Part shown: one piece after another, positions 1-6,625 of the stretch | Layout of the letters: every line of letters begins with the position of its first letter | Numbering within the stretch: the stretch's first letter is position 1 | Assembly: GCA_027083665.1 (NCBI GenBank) | Contig: JALWNV010000072.1 | Span: 1-6,979, forward strand | Length of the DNA stretch: 6,979 bases | Direction: 5' to 3' | Origin: Helicobacteraceae bacterium | GTDB taxonomy: Bacteria; Campylobacterota; Campylobacteria; Campylobacterales; Sulfurimonadaceae | Notes under the pieces: generated by a model | Database searches by the model: none | What the model was told of the DNA's origin: nothing | Seen by the model: the letters and a program-made list of their open reading frames with translations, nothing else | Position numbers and translations under genes: made by a program

Positions 1-401
1 TAGCCGTAGGCTTTCAGCTGCGACTGGTAGGCTCCCGAACCGACCGTCGCCTTGGTGCCCAGGACAAGGATGTGCGCATCGGTGTCCCGCAGCCTGTTTT
101 TAACCGCGAGAATTCCCGGTTCGACAACCCCGACGATATCGAACGGCGCCTGTGCGCGCATCTCCTTCAGGGCGTAGGCGCTGACGGTATTGCATGCGAC
201 GATCAGCAGGTCGATGTCGAAATTTTTGAAAAACTCCACCGCTTCGAGACCGTAGCGGGTGATGGTATTTTTGTCCTTGACTCCGTAAGGCACGCGGGCG
301 GTGTCGCCGTAGTAGACGATCTCTTCGAAAAGTTTATGCCCGAGCAGGGATTTGACGACGGTCAGTCCCCCGATGCCGCTGTCGAAGACGCCGACTTTCA
401 T
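1..401 (-). CDS. murI: Glutamate racemase, N-terminal half (cut by window edge)
   Basis: MurI interconverts L- and D-glutamate in the cytoplasm and supplies D-Glu for peptidoglycan. The ATG at 401-399 opens with a Shine-Dalgarno GAAGG at 411-407, five bases upstream. The visible 133 residues begin MKVGVFDSGIGGLTVV, the racemase signature with Asp7-Ser8, and carry the first catalytic cysteine at Cys70 in ACNT. The second catalytic cysteine lies in the C-terminal half, beyond the left edge, so completeness cannot be judged. Family members are about 250-270 residues, so roughly half is here. The gene starts 1 bp after the rho stop codon on the same strand and is almost certainly cotranscribed with rho; H. 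pylori has the same pair, as I recall. The asymmetric Asp/Glu racemase superfamily is the only alternative, and the opening motif favours glutamate racemase. Confidence 0.95.
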   Translation of the reverse strand, partial: MKVGVFDSGIGGLTVVKSLLGHKLFEEIVYYGDTARVPYGVKDKNTITRYGLEAVEFFKNFDIDLLIVACNTVSAYALKEMRAQAPFDIVGVVEPGILAVKNRLRDTDAHILVLGTKATVGSGAYQSQLKAYG

Positions 402-402
402 C

Positions 403-1725
403 TCAGCCTTCGTTCATCATCGCCAAAAATTCATCATTGCTCTTGGTCTTTTGCATTTTGGTGTAAAGGAAGCGCAGCGCTTCGACCTCGTCTTCCTGTT
501 TGTGCAGCATCGAGCGCAGGATGAAGACTTTTTGCAGGATATCCGGTCCGAGGAGGAGCTCCTCTTTGCGTGTACCGGACTTGAGGATATCGATGGCCGG
601 GAAGATGCGGCGGTCGGCGATCTTGCGGCTGAGGACGACCTCGGAGTTGCCGGTCCCTTTGAACTCTTCGAAGATGACCTCGTCCATACGGCTGCCGGTT
701 TCAATCAGGGCCGTTGCGATGATAGTCAGGCTGCCGCCGTTTTCGATGTTGCGCGCCGCGCCGAAGAAGCGCTTGGGCTTGTGCAGTGCGTTGGCGTCGA
801 CCCCGCCGGAGAGCACCTTGCCCGAACTCGGTGTGACCGTATTGTAGGCGCGCGCGAGGCGGGTGATGGAGTCGAGCAGGATCACGACGTCCCTGCCGAT
901 CTCGACGCGGCGCTTGGCACGCTCGATAACCATCTCGGCGACCTTGACGTGGTTTTTCGCCGGCATGTCGAAGGTGGAGGAGTAGACCTCGCCCTTGACG
1001 GAGCGCTCCATATCGGTGACCTCTTCGGGACGTTCGTCGACGAGCAGGACCATCAGCTCCACTTCGGGGTGGTTGTGGCTGATGCCGTGGGCGATCTCTT
1101 TCATCAGTTCGGTTTTTCCCGAACGCGGCGGAGCGACGATGAGGCCGCGCTGGCCTTTTCCGATGGGCGAGAAGAGGTCCATCATCCGGCCGGTCAGGTG
1201 TGTCGGCTGGTATTCGAGTTTAAGCTGTTCGAGGGCGTACAGCGGCGTGAGGTTTTCGAACAGCGGACGTTTTTTGCTCTCTTCGGGCGGCATGTAGTTG
1301 ATGGCCTCGATCTTGAGCAGGGCGTAGTAGCGTTCCTGGTCTTTGGGCGGGCGGACCTGCCCGGTGACGACATCGCCGTTACGCAGGGCGAAGCGTTTGA
1401 TCTGGGTACTGGAGACGTAGGCATCGTGCAGGGAGTCGCTGAAACTTTTGTCGACCGAACGCAAAAAGCCGTAGCCGTCTTGCATCACTTCGAGAATCCC
1501 GGTAAAGAGGATAAAGCCTCCCTGTGCCGTCTGGGATTTGAGGATTTCGAAGATCAGGTCCTGGCGTTTGAGTTCGTTGGGGTGCTCGATACCCAATTTT
1601 TCGCCCATGCTGACAAGTTCTTCGATGGACTTGGTCCGCAGTTCTTCGACCGTATAGCCTTCGACCGGTTTGTGGGTTCTGTTTTTGTTGTTTCGTGAAT
1701 GGTTGTTGCGCGAATTATCGCTCAT
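403..1725 (-). CDS. rho: Transcription termination factor Rho
   Basis: Rho is a hexameric RNA-dependent ATPase that binds nascent C-rich RNA, translocates along it and releases RNA polymerase. At 440 residues it has near-normal family length. Residues 1-20 are a short Asn/Arg-rich tail. The N-terminal RNA-binding domain follows, with the RNP1-like DGYGFLRS at 83-90. The ATPase core has Walker A APPRSGKT (198-205), the catalytic Glu231 in DERPEE, Walker B VVILLD ending at Asp285, the Q-loop around [13 protein letters not shown] (298-310) and the R-loop [12 protein letters not shown] (357-368). There is no large insertion between RNA-binding and ATPase domains. Position 201 is Arg where E. coli has Lys181, a residue near the bicyclomycin pocket; H. 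pylori also has Arg there, as I recall. The ATG at 1725-1723 is preceded by AGAGGA around 1739-1734. It is the first gene of an operon with murI and diverges from gmhA. Confidence 0.98.
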   Translation of the reverse strand: MSDNSRNNHSRNNKNRTHKPVEGYTVEELRTKSIEELVSMGEKLGIEHPNELKRQDLIFEILKSQTAQGGFILFTGILEVMQDGYGFLRSVDKSFSDSLHDAYVSSTQIKRFALRNGDVVTGQVRPPKDQERYYALLKIEAINYMPPEESKKRPLFENLTPLYALEQLKLEYQPTHLTGRMMDLFSPIGKGQRGLIVAPPRSGKTELMKEIAHGISHNHPEVELMVLLVDERPEEVTDMERSVKGEVYSSTFDMPAKNHVKVAEMVIERAKRRVEIGRDVVILLDSITRLARAYNTVTPSSGKVLSGGVDANALHKPKRFFGAARNIENGGSLTIIATALIETGSRMDEVIFEEFKGTGNSEVVLSRKIADRRIFPAIDILKSGTRKEELLLGPDILQKVFILRSMLHKQEDEVEALRFLYTKMQKTKSNDEFLAMMNEG

Positions 1726-1740
1726 GAAGATTTTCCTCTA

Positions 1741-1793
1741 ATGTGCAGTGTGGATTTCTTTTTGCAGAAGTTGTAAGATTTTGAAAGATTGAA
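1741..1793 (-). promoter_or_regulatory. G-poor, C-rich rho mRNA leader (possible rut-like site)
   Basis: This 53-nt stretch lies in the predicted untranslated leader of rho mRNA, between the promoter and the ribosome binding site. Read in the rho direction it contains 14 C but only 3 G, and I see no stable stem in it. Unstructured RNA with C far above G is what Rho loads on. E. coli rho is known to be controlled by Rho-dependent attenuation in its own leader. That this leader does the same is inference; leaders are often AT-rich, and no termination point can be read from sequence. Confidence 0.35.
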
Positions 1794-1796
1794 CGC

Positions 1797-1826
1797 ATTC
1801 TATAACAACTTGGCTGTGCTTGTCAA
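1797..1826 (-). promoter_or_regulatory. Sigma-70-type promoter of rho-murI
   Basis: On the minus strand a perfect -35 TTGACA (1826-1821) is followed after 18 bp by TAGAAT (1802-1797), or after 16 bp by the overlapping TATAGA (1804-1799). The predicted start near 1790 leaves a leader of about 65 nt before the rho ATG. A perfect -35 box is unusual for Campylobacterota, where -35 elements are usually weak, and suggests a strong constitutive promoter. Identification is by motif and position only. Confidence 0.7.
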
Positions 1827-1848
1827 TAAAGCGGCGGTTTCTAACACC

Positions 1849-1873
1849 TTTTTTATCATCCCGGCGGTACAAT
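1849..1873 (+). promoter_or_regulatory. Probable promoter of the gmhA operon
   Basis: A -10-like TACAAT lies at 1868-1873, 30 bp before the gmhA ATG. No good -35 box sits at the expected distance, but a run of six T at 1849-1854 lies upstream, as in the T-rich stretches that replace the -35 in Campylobacter and Helicobacter promoters. The whole downstream gene cluster would depend on this element, because the genes are too tightly packed for obvious internal promoters. Confidence 0.4.
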
Positions 1874-1890
1874 ATTGTCCCATATTCCAT

Positions 1891-1895
1891 AAGGA
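1891..1895 (+). promoter_or_regulatory. gmhA: Ribosome binding site fixing the gmhA start
   Basis: AAGGA eight bases before the ATG at 1904 favours that start over the in-frame TTG at 1820. Confidence 0.75.
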
Positions 1896-1903
1896 TATTC
1901 CGA

Positions 1904-2494
1904 ATGAAAAACTATTTGCACAATGAGATTTCGGCCTCGATCGAGACAAAACAGAGAATTTTGGAAGATGAAGCACTGCTCGATACGATCGCCAAAACGG
2001 CGGCGGCGTGTGTCGAGGTCTACAACAAAGGCTGTAAGACACTGCTCGCGGGCAACGGCGGAAGCGCGGCAGACGCCCAGCATATCGCCGCGGAGCTGGT
2101 CGGACGTTACGGCTTCGACCGTCCCTCCATCCCCTCGCTTGCCTTGACAACCGACACTTCCAACCTGACGGCCATCGGCAACGACTACGGCTACGACAGG
2201 GTCTTCTCGCGCCAGCTTGAAGGAATGGGACAGGAAGGCGACCTCTTTTTCGGTATCTCCACTTCGGGCAATTCGCAAAATATTGTCAACGCATTCGAAA
2301 GCGCGAAAGCCAAAGGGATCACGACCGTCGCCCTCGTCGGACGTGACGGCGGCAAGATGGCGCAGATGGCGGACATCGCGATCATCGTCCCCTCCGATGC
2401 GACCCCGCGCATCCAGGAGTCGCATATCCTGATCGGGCATATTCTCTGCGATATTATTGAAAAGGAACTGTTTGGAAACGGGGTTTCCGGATGA
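1904..2494 (+). CDS. gmhA: Sedoheptulose-7-phosphate isomerase GmhA
   Basis: GmhA converts sedoheptulose 7-phosphate to D-glycero-D-manno-heptose 7-phosphate, the first step of ADP-heptose synthesis for the LPS/LOS core. The 196-residue product is a single SIS domain of usual length. Visible motifs are GNGGSAADAQH (50-60) and STSGNS (119-124) for the sugar phosphate. By comparison with E. coli GmhA, the metal and catalytic residues are His60, Glu64, Gln171 and His179, all present. The ATG at 1904 is chosen because AAGGA at 1891-1895 lies eight bases upstream; an in-frame TTG at 1820 would put the start upstream of the predicted promoter and add residues unlike the family. It is the first gene of the plus-strand cluster, with gmhB starting 7 bp after its stop. 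The hldE and hldD genes that often accompany it are not adjacent. Another SIS-domain isomerase is unlikely given the conserved residues. Confidence 0.95.
   Translation: MKNYLHNEISASIETKQRILEDEALLDTIAKTAAACVEVYNKGCKTLLAGNGGSAADAQHIAAELVGRYGFDRPSIPSLALTTDTSNLTAIGNDYGYDRVFSRQLEGMGQEGDLFFGISTSGNSQNIVNAFESAKAKGITTVALVGRDGGKMAQMADIAIIVPSDATPRIQESHILIGHILCDIIEKELFGNGVSG
2471..2491 (+). promoter_or_regulatory. Hairpin across the gmhA 3' end, before gmhB
   Basis: GGAAAC (2474-2479) and GTTTCC (2483-2488) form a perfect 6-bp stem around a GGG loop. Two G-U pairs and one A-U pair extend it outward to 2471 and 2491, giving nine pairs. It lies in the last codons of gmhA and ends 10 bases before the gmhB ATG. 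No T-run follows, so it is not an intrinsic terminator. It may limit ribosome access to gmhB until a ribosome translating gmhA opens it; that role is inference. Confidence 0.4.
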
Positions 2495-2501
2495 ACAGTA
2501 A

Positions 2502-3020
2502 ATGGTGAATAGCGGAAAACACCCGGCGCTGTTTCTGGACCGCGACGGCGTCATCAACGTCGAAAAGAACTATCTGCACAAGATCGGGGACTTCGAGTTT
2601 ATCGACGGCATCTTCGATCTGTGCCGGCACTATCGGGAGCGCGGATTTCTGATCGTCGTTGTCACAAACCAGTCGGGGATCGCCCGCGGCTATTACGGTG
2701 AGGCGGATTTCGAGAAGCTGACACGGTGGATGAAGGCGGAATTCAAAAAGCGCGGCATCGATATCGCAGGGGTCTACCACTGCCCTCACCATCCCGATAT
2801 CTCGGGGGCCTGCCGCTGCCGAAAGCCCGAGCCGGGGATGATTCTGCAGGCGGCGAAAGACCTCGATATCGATCTGCCGCACTCGGTGCTCGTCGGCGAC
2901 AGCGAGCGCGATATCGTGGCGGCGCACCGGGCCGGGATCGAAGAAACCTATCTTTTCGATTCCGATGCGATTCAAAGTGGAGCGACTAAAATTATTTCAT
3001 CATTGAGAGAGCTATTATGA
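2502..3020 (+). CDS. gmhB: D-glycero-beta-D-manno-heptose-1,7-bisphosphate 7-phosphatase GmhB
   Basis: GmhB removes the 7-phosphate from heptose 1,7-bisphosphate during ADP-heptose synthesis in the cytoplasm. The 172-residue product is a HAD-superfamily histidinol-phosphatase-type enzyme of usual length. It shows the nucleophile motif DRDGVIN with Asp13 and Asp15, motif II TNQSG (55-59), the structural zinc ligands Cys94, His96, Cys104 and Cys106, Lys108 in CRKPEPGM, and Asp133 in GDSERD. An in-frame TAA at 2499-2501 abuts the ATG, so the start is 2502 or the adjacent GTG at 2505. No convincing Shine-Dalgarno is present, and a hairpin lies just upstream, which suggests translation coupled to gmhA. 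A five-codon reading frame from 2491 (ATGA overlap with the gmhA stop) crosses the start. The 3' end overlaps the next gene by 4 bp (ATGA, 3017-3020). HisB-N phosphatase is the alternative, but pairing with gmhA favours GmhB. Confidence 0.93.
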   Translation: MVNSGKHPALFLDRDGVINVEKNYLHKIGDFEFIDGIFDLCRHYRERGFLIVVVTNQSGIARGYYGEADFEKLTRWMKAEFKKRGIDIAGVYHCPHHPDISGACRCRKPEPGMILQAAKDLDIDLPHSVLVGDSERDIVAAHRAGIEETYLFDSDAIQSGATKIISSLRELL

Positions 3021-3514
3021 AAATCATGAACACCGGCGGTACCTTCAATAAACGTTACGACCCTCTGACGGGTGAACTCGAAGTTCCCTACGACAACGAA
3101 GCGATCGAGGAGATCGTCGAAACCTTCGCCTACGATGTCGAGATCGCGGGGATGCTCTATATGGATTCGCTGCAGATGACGCAGAGCGACCGCGATCAAC
3201 TCGCCGATATCATCGACGCCGACGATGAAGAAATCTACGTTATCGTACACGGAACCGATACGATGGATCTGACGGCAAAAACATTGGCGGAGATGCTCGA
3301 AGAGGACGACGAGGACGAGCGCGTCATCGTACTCACCGGCGCGATGACGCCCTACAGCATCGACAAGACCGAAGCAAGCGTCAACCTCGGTATGGCGCTG
3401 GGATACGCGGCGACGAACCCGCCGCCGGGGGTCTATATCTGCATGAGCGGCATCATCGCGCCCTACGACCGTATTCGCAAGAACCGTGCGGAAGGAATTT
3501 TCGAAATTGTCTAA
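3017..3514 (+). CDS. Single-domain asparaginase-like protein
   Basis: This 165-residue protein matches only the N-terminal, catalytic domain of bacterial L-asparaginases, which are normally about 330 residues with two domains. Compared with E. coli AnsB, the nucleophile Thr is Thr9 in NTGGTF, the second Thr-Asp pair is Thr80-Asp81 in HGTDTM, and a Lys matching Lys162 is probably Lys155 in RIRKNRAEG. All recognised catalytic residues therefore appear present although the C-terminal domain, which contributes to the intersubunit active site, is absent. Residues 95-102 are very acidic (EEDDEDER). There is no signal peptide, so it is cytoplasmic. The stop is clean, and the gene is tightly fitted between neighbours (4-bp ATGA overlap upstream, 8-bp overlap downstream), so it looks like a complete small gene rather than a decayed one. 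A weak purine-rich site GAGAGAG (3005-3011) precedes the ATG. The substrate is not known to me; asparagine or glutamine hydrolysis is only suggested by family. Confidence 0.8.
   Translation: MKIMNTGGTFNKRYDPLTGELEVPYDNEAIEEIVETFAYDVEIAGMLYMDSLQMTQSDRDQLADIIDADDEEIYVIVHGTDTMDLTAKTLAEMLEEDDEDERVIVLTGAMTPYSIDKTEASVNLGMALGYAATNPPPGVYICMSGIIAPYDRIRKNRAEGIFEIV
3492..3497 (+). promoter_or_regulatory. ccoI: Ribosome binding site fixing a TTG start for ccoI
   Basis: AAGGAA lies nine bases before the TTG at 3507 and downstream of the alternative GTG at 3486, which has no Shine-Dalgarno of its own. It sits inside the asparaginase-like gene. Confidence 0.6.
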
Positions 3515-5921
3515 CGTTGCGTGTGACCACTGCCATCTGGAGTTCGACGAATCGGTGATGATCAAAGAGGGCGACCTCCATTTCTGCTGCAAGGGCTGCC
3601 AGGGGATCTACCATCTGCTCAAGGACGAGGGGCTGGGGAGCTTTTACGACAAGCTCGGCGACGAGAAGCTCGCCCCGCCGACAGAGCAGTTCGAAGACAG
3701 CGGCAATTTCGACACGCCGGCGTTTTACGACCGGTACGTCAATGTCGACGACGAAGGGTTTTGCGAGGTCTCGCTCATCATCGAAGGTATCCACTGCTCC
3801 GCCTGCGTCTGGCTCAACGAAAAGGCGCTGCAGAAGATGGCCGGCGTCGTCGAAGCGCATATCAACCATACCAACAACAAGGCGCGCATCGTCTGGGACG
3901 ATGAGACGGTCAAACTCTCGCAGATCATCGACATGATCCGGGCCATCGGCTACGACGCGTTTCCCTACGACCCGCAGATTCAGGAAGCGCGGGCGGAAAA
4001 AGAGCGCAAGGACTACTACCTGCGTATCGCCGTCGCGGTCTTCGCGATGATGAACATCATGACGATCGCGGTGGCGCAGTACGCCGGTTTTTTCAGCGGC
4101 ATGTCGCAAAGCATCAAGAACATTCTCAACGTCGCTGAGTGGATACTCTCGACGCCGGTGCTGTTTTACAGCGGATGGGTCTTTTTCCGCGGGGCGTATT
4201 ACGGTATCAAGACCAAAACGGTCAATATGGACATTCTTGTCGCCACGGGAGCGCTGCTGACGTATCTGTACTCCATCTATATCACGCTGGCGGAAAAAGG
4301 AGAGGCCTATTTCGACTCGGTGACGATGATCATCACCTTCGTGCTGATCGGGAAGTTCCTTGAAGTCCTCAGCAAGAAAAGCGCCGCGGATACGCTCGAT
4401 GTACTCTCCAAGCATATCCCCGGCGAAGTGACGCTGCTGCGCGACGGCGAACAGGTCAACGTGAATGTCAACGAGGTGGCGGTGGGGGATGTCGTCTTGC
4501 TCAAAGCCGGGGAAAAAGCGGGAATCGACGGCGAGATTCTCGAAGGCGAAGGCAGTTTCGACGAATCGAGTCTGACCGGCGAGAGCGATCCCGTCTACAA
4601 ACGGCCGGGAGATCATGTCGTCAGCGGGACGACAAGCATCGATGCGGTCGTACAGTATCGCGCCACGAAAGATTTCGAACATTCGACCCTCTCGAACATC
4701 CTGACGATGCTCGAACGTTCCATGGCAAAAAAGCCGAAGATCGAGCAGCTGGCGAACCGGCTTTCGGAATATTTTTCGACCGTCATCCTCATCGCCGCCT
4801 TTGCCACTTTCGTCGTCTGGTGGCTCTGGCCGCACCGCTTCGAGACGGCATTCATGGTCGGCATCTCCGTCATCGTTATCGCCTGTCCCTGCGCCCTGGC
4901 GCTGGCGACGCCGGTGGCAACGCTGGTGGGACTCGGACAGGGGGCCAAGCGCGGGATCCTTTTCAAAGAAGCCGGCCATCTCGAAACCCTTGCCAAGACC
5001 GATACGCTGGTACTCGACAAGACCGGCACGATCACCGAGGGCCGTCCCCGGGTCGAATCGGTACGGTGGTACGACGGCGGGGAAGAGCGCGAAGCGCACC
5101 GGTTGCGCCTGCTGGCGCTGCTCAACGCCTCGAAGCATCCGGTGGCGGTCGGTGTCGCGGAGTTTCTCATCGGTACCGGCGCACCGGCGGCGCTGCCGAT
5201 CCTCGACGAAACGGAGCAGATTGCGGCACAGGGGATGGTGGCGCGCTGCGAGGGGCAGATGCTCAGCGGCGGCAATGCCGTTTTGATGCGGCGTCAGGGG
5301 GTCGAAGCGGACAGCGAAAGCGGGCATACGCTCTTCTTTTTCGCCATCGATGATCGGCTGATCGCCCGTTTCGAGCTGGCCGACCGGCCCAAGCCGGATG
5401 CGGCGGAGGTGATCCGCTCGCTGCGTACTTCCGGGATCGACGTCGTGATGCTCACGGGCGATCACGAAAAGGCGGCGGAACGTATCGCCGCCGACGTCGG
5501 TATCGAACGGTTCCACGCAGAAATGACCCCCGGGGAGAAAGCGGCGGCCGTCGCACGGATGCAAAGCGGCGGCCGGCGGGTCGTCATGGCCGGCGACGGC
5601 GTCAACGACATCCTCGCCCTCGCGCAGGCGGAGATCGGCATCGCCATGGGCAACGGCAGCGATATCGCCATCGACGTCAGCGACGTCGTCTTGATGAACG
5701 ATACGCTCACGTCGCTCGAAGAGGCGTTTCGCATCGGCCGCGCGACGTACCGGCTCGTCAAGCAGAATCTCGCGCTTTCTCTGGTGTATAATGCGATTAC
5801 GATACCGCTGGCGATGGCGGGCTACATCATTCCGCTGATCGCCGCGCTGTCGATGTCGCTCAGCTCGCTGCTGGTGGTCGGAAACTCCATGCGGATATCG
5901 TGGAGCTGGAAACGGCGGTAG
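3507..5921 (+). CDS. ccoI: Copper-transporting P1B-type ATPase, CcoI/FixI type
   Basis: This inner-membrane P1B-ATPase is of the CopA2/CcoI class that exports Cu(I) slowly for cbb3 oxidase assembly. With the TTG start it has 804 residues. In order: an N-terminal cysteine-rich metal-binding region (Cys6, Cys9, then FCCKGC at 26-31), a heavy-metal domain with CSAC (97-100), four predicted membrane segments (about 172-196, 208-233, 242-260, 271-288), the actuator TGES (357-360), segments five and six with the copper site CPC (460-462), the phosphorylated Asp504 in DKTGT, the P1B His-Pro at 544-545, TGD (650-652), GDGVND (696-701), and two last segments with Tyr761-Asn762 and MSLSS (783-787), the Cu(I) signature. 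Nothing is missing. The start could instead be GTG at 3486 (811 residues). ccoS follows 45 bp downstream, supporting CcoI over a detoxifying CopA. Confidence 0.92.
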   Translation: MSNVACDHCHLEFDESVMIKEGDLHFCCKGCQGIYHLLKDEGLGSFYDKLGDEKLAPPTEQFEDSGNFDTPAFYDRYVNVDDEGFCEVSLIIEGIHCSACVWLNEKALQKMAGVVEAHINHTNNKARIVWDDETVKLSQIIDMIRAIGYDAFPYDPQIQEARAEKERKDYYLRIAVAVFAMMNIMTIAVAQYAGFFSGMSQSIKNILNVAEWILSTPVLFYSGWVFFRGAYYGIKTKTVNMDILVATGALLTYLYSIYITLAEKGEAYFDSVTMIITFVLIGKFLEVLSKKSAADTLDVLSKHIPGEVTLLRDGEQVNVNVNEVAVGDVVLLKAGEKAGIDGEILEGEGSFDESSLTGESDPVYKRPGDHVVSGTTSIDAVVQYRATKDFEHSTLSNILTMLERSMAKKPKIEQLANRLSEYFSTVILIAAFATFVVWWLWPHRFETAFMVGISVIVIACPCALALATPVATLVGLGQGAKRGILFKEAGHLETLAKTDTLVLDKTGTITEGRPRVESVRWYDGGEEREAHRLRLLALLNASKHPVAVGVAEFLIGTGAPAALPILDETEQIAAQGMVARCEGQMLSGGNAVLMRRQGVEADSESGHTLFFFAIDDRLIARFELADRPKPDAAEVIRSLRTSGIDVVMLTGDHEKAAERIAADVGIERFHAEMTPGEKAAAVARMQSGGRRVVMAGDGVNDILALAQAEIGIAMGNGSDIAIDVSDVVLMNDTLTSLEEAFRIGRATYRLVKQNLALSLVYNAITIPLAMAGYIIPLIAALSMSLSSLLVVGNSMRISWSWKRR

Positions 5922-5966
5922 ACGGGTAAGCGCCAAGGACCGACCGAAAACGAAAAGGAAACGGAT

Positions 5967-6188
5967 ATGGACAGTTGGGTAATAGTGATGATGCTGGGCG
6001 TCTCGGTTTTTCTCGGCTCGCTGGCACTTGCAGGCATCATGTGGGCGATAAAGACCGGACAGTTCGACGACAAGGAGAAGTTTCTCAATCAGGTGCAGTA
6101 TGACGGCGAAGAGGAGCTCAACGACGCGGCGGAGCAGGAAAGAAAGCGCAAGGCGATGAAAAAGAAACGCGGATACCGGCCGGAGTGA
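5967..6188 (+). CDS. ccoS: cbb3-type cytochrome oxidase assembly protein CcoS
   Basis: CcoS is a small inner-membrane protein needed to mature the cbb3 oxidase, probably in placing heme or copper cofactors in CcoN. The 73-residue product begins MDSWVIVMMLGVSVFLGSLALAG, one membrane helix at about 4-29, followed by WAIKTGQFDDKEKF, the conserved GQFDD stretch of the family. The tail after residue 45 is acidic and then strongly basic (ERKRKAMKKKRG). The ATG at 5967 has AAGGAA at 5955-5960, six bases upstream. It follows the copper ATPase gene, the usual ccoI-ccoS arrangement, and the next gene begins 14 bp after its stop. The basic tail extends past the conserved core, as is variable in this family. 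Confidence 0.93.
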   Translation: MDSWVIVMMLGVSVFLGSLALAGIMWAIKTGQFDDKEKFLNQVQYDGEEELNDAAEQERKRKAMKKKRGYRPE

Positions 6189-6191
6189 GAG

Positions 6192-6196
6192 AGGAG
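6192..6196 (+). promoter_or_regulatory. Ribosome binding site fixing the start of the gene at 6203
   Basis: AGGAG lies six bases before the ATG at 6203 and favours it over the in-frame GTG codons at 6185 (upstream of the site) and 6200 (three bases away). Confidence 0.7.
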
Positions 6197-6202
6197 ACAG
6201 TG

Positions 6203-6619
6203 ATGGATGAAACGAATGTGCAGACACGACTGGAAATACGTGGAATCGGCCGTTTGCAGTTTCTGGCGGAATCTGTCATGCAATGGGGCATGGTCTTTTT
6301 CGGTCTGGTACTGATGATGGGCGGTACGGCATGGGTGACGGCGATGCCCGAAGACCCGGCCCTCATCGAGCAGACATTGGAAGCCGGCGGCACGGCGGCG
6401 GTGTTCGGTATGTTTATGATTTTTGCGGCCTGGGTCTGGAGTCTGTTTACCTGGTATCGCCGCCTGCTCAACATGGGCTACGGGTTCGGTGTGTTCTTGC
6501 TGGTGATGCTGGTGTCGTATCTGACGGCGGGACTGGTCGGCATCTTCTTGTGGCTGTGGCTGCTGTTTGCCGGGCCGAAACCGCAGGTGGTGTATATCGT
6601 CAAAGAAAAAAGTGCATAA
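6203..6619 (+). CDS. Small unrecognised membrane protein downstream of ccoS
   Basis: I do not recognise this 138-residue protein. Residues 1-24 are polar (with LEIRGIGRLQF). Three hydrophobic segments follow, at about 26-48, 65-84 and 94-123; the last is long and Leu/Trp-rich (LWLWLLFAG), and a short positively charged tail ends KEKSA. Basic residues cluster at 86-87 between segments two and three and at the C-terminus, which places the C-terminus and the 85-93 loop on different sides if all three segments span. No cysteine, and only scattered polar residues within the membrane segments, so no metal or heme site is evident. The ATG at 6203 is chosen by its AGGAG site. It starts 14 bp after ccoS and is probably cotranscribed with ccoI-ccoS, so a link to respiratory-complex assembly is possible but rests on position alone. 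Its stop is only 6 bp from the 3' end of the opposing tRNA gene. Confidence 0.75.
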   Translation: MDETNVQTRLEIRGIGRLQFLAESVMQWGMVFFGLVLMMGGTAWVTAMPEDPALIEQTLEAGGTAAVFGMFMIFAAWVWSLFTWYRRLLNMGYGFGVFLLVMLVSYLTAGLVGIFLWLWLLFAGPKPQVVYIVKEKSA

Positions 6620-6625
6620 AAGAGA

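Noticed and set aside
352..1698. A 448-codon open frame on the plus strand opposite rho.
   Set aside because: The minus-strand rho product has every Rho motif; the plus-strand frame has low-complexity Asp/Phe/Val-rich content, no ribosome binding site and no recognisable domain.
1820..1903. An N-terminal extension of gmhA from a TTG at 1820.
   Set aside because: It lies upstream of the predicted -10 at 1868 and has no ribosome binding site, while the ATG at 1904 has AAGGA eight bases before it and gives the normal family N-terminus.
5922..5966. Possible terminator between the copper ATPase gene and ccoS.
   Set aside because: I find no strong stem followed by a T-run, and the two genes usually work together, so cotranscription is more likely.
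3453..6227. A 924-codon open frame on the minus strand opposite the copper ATPase and ccoS.
   Set aside because: Its translation is rich in Arg, Asp and His with no known domain. It is the expected by-product of GC-rich codon use in the genes on the plus strand, which have full family motifs.
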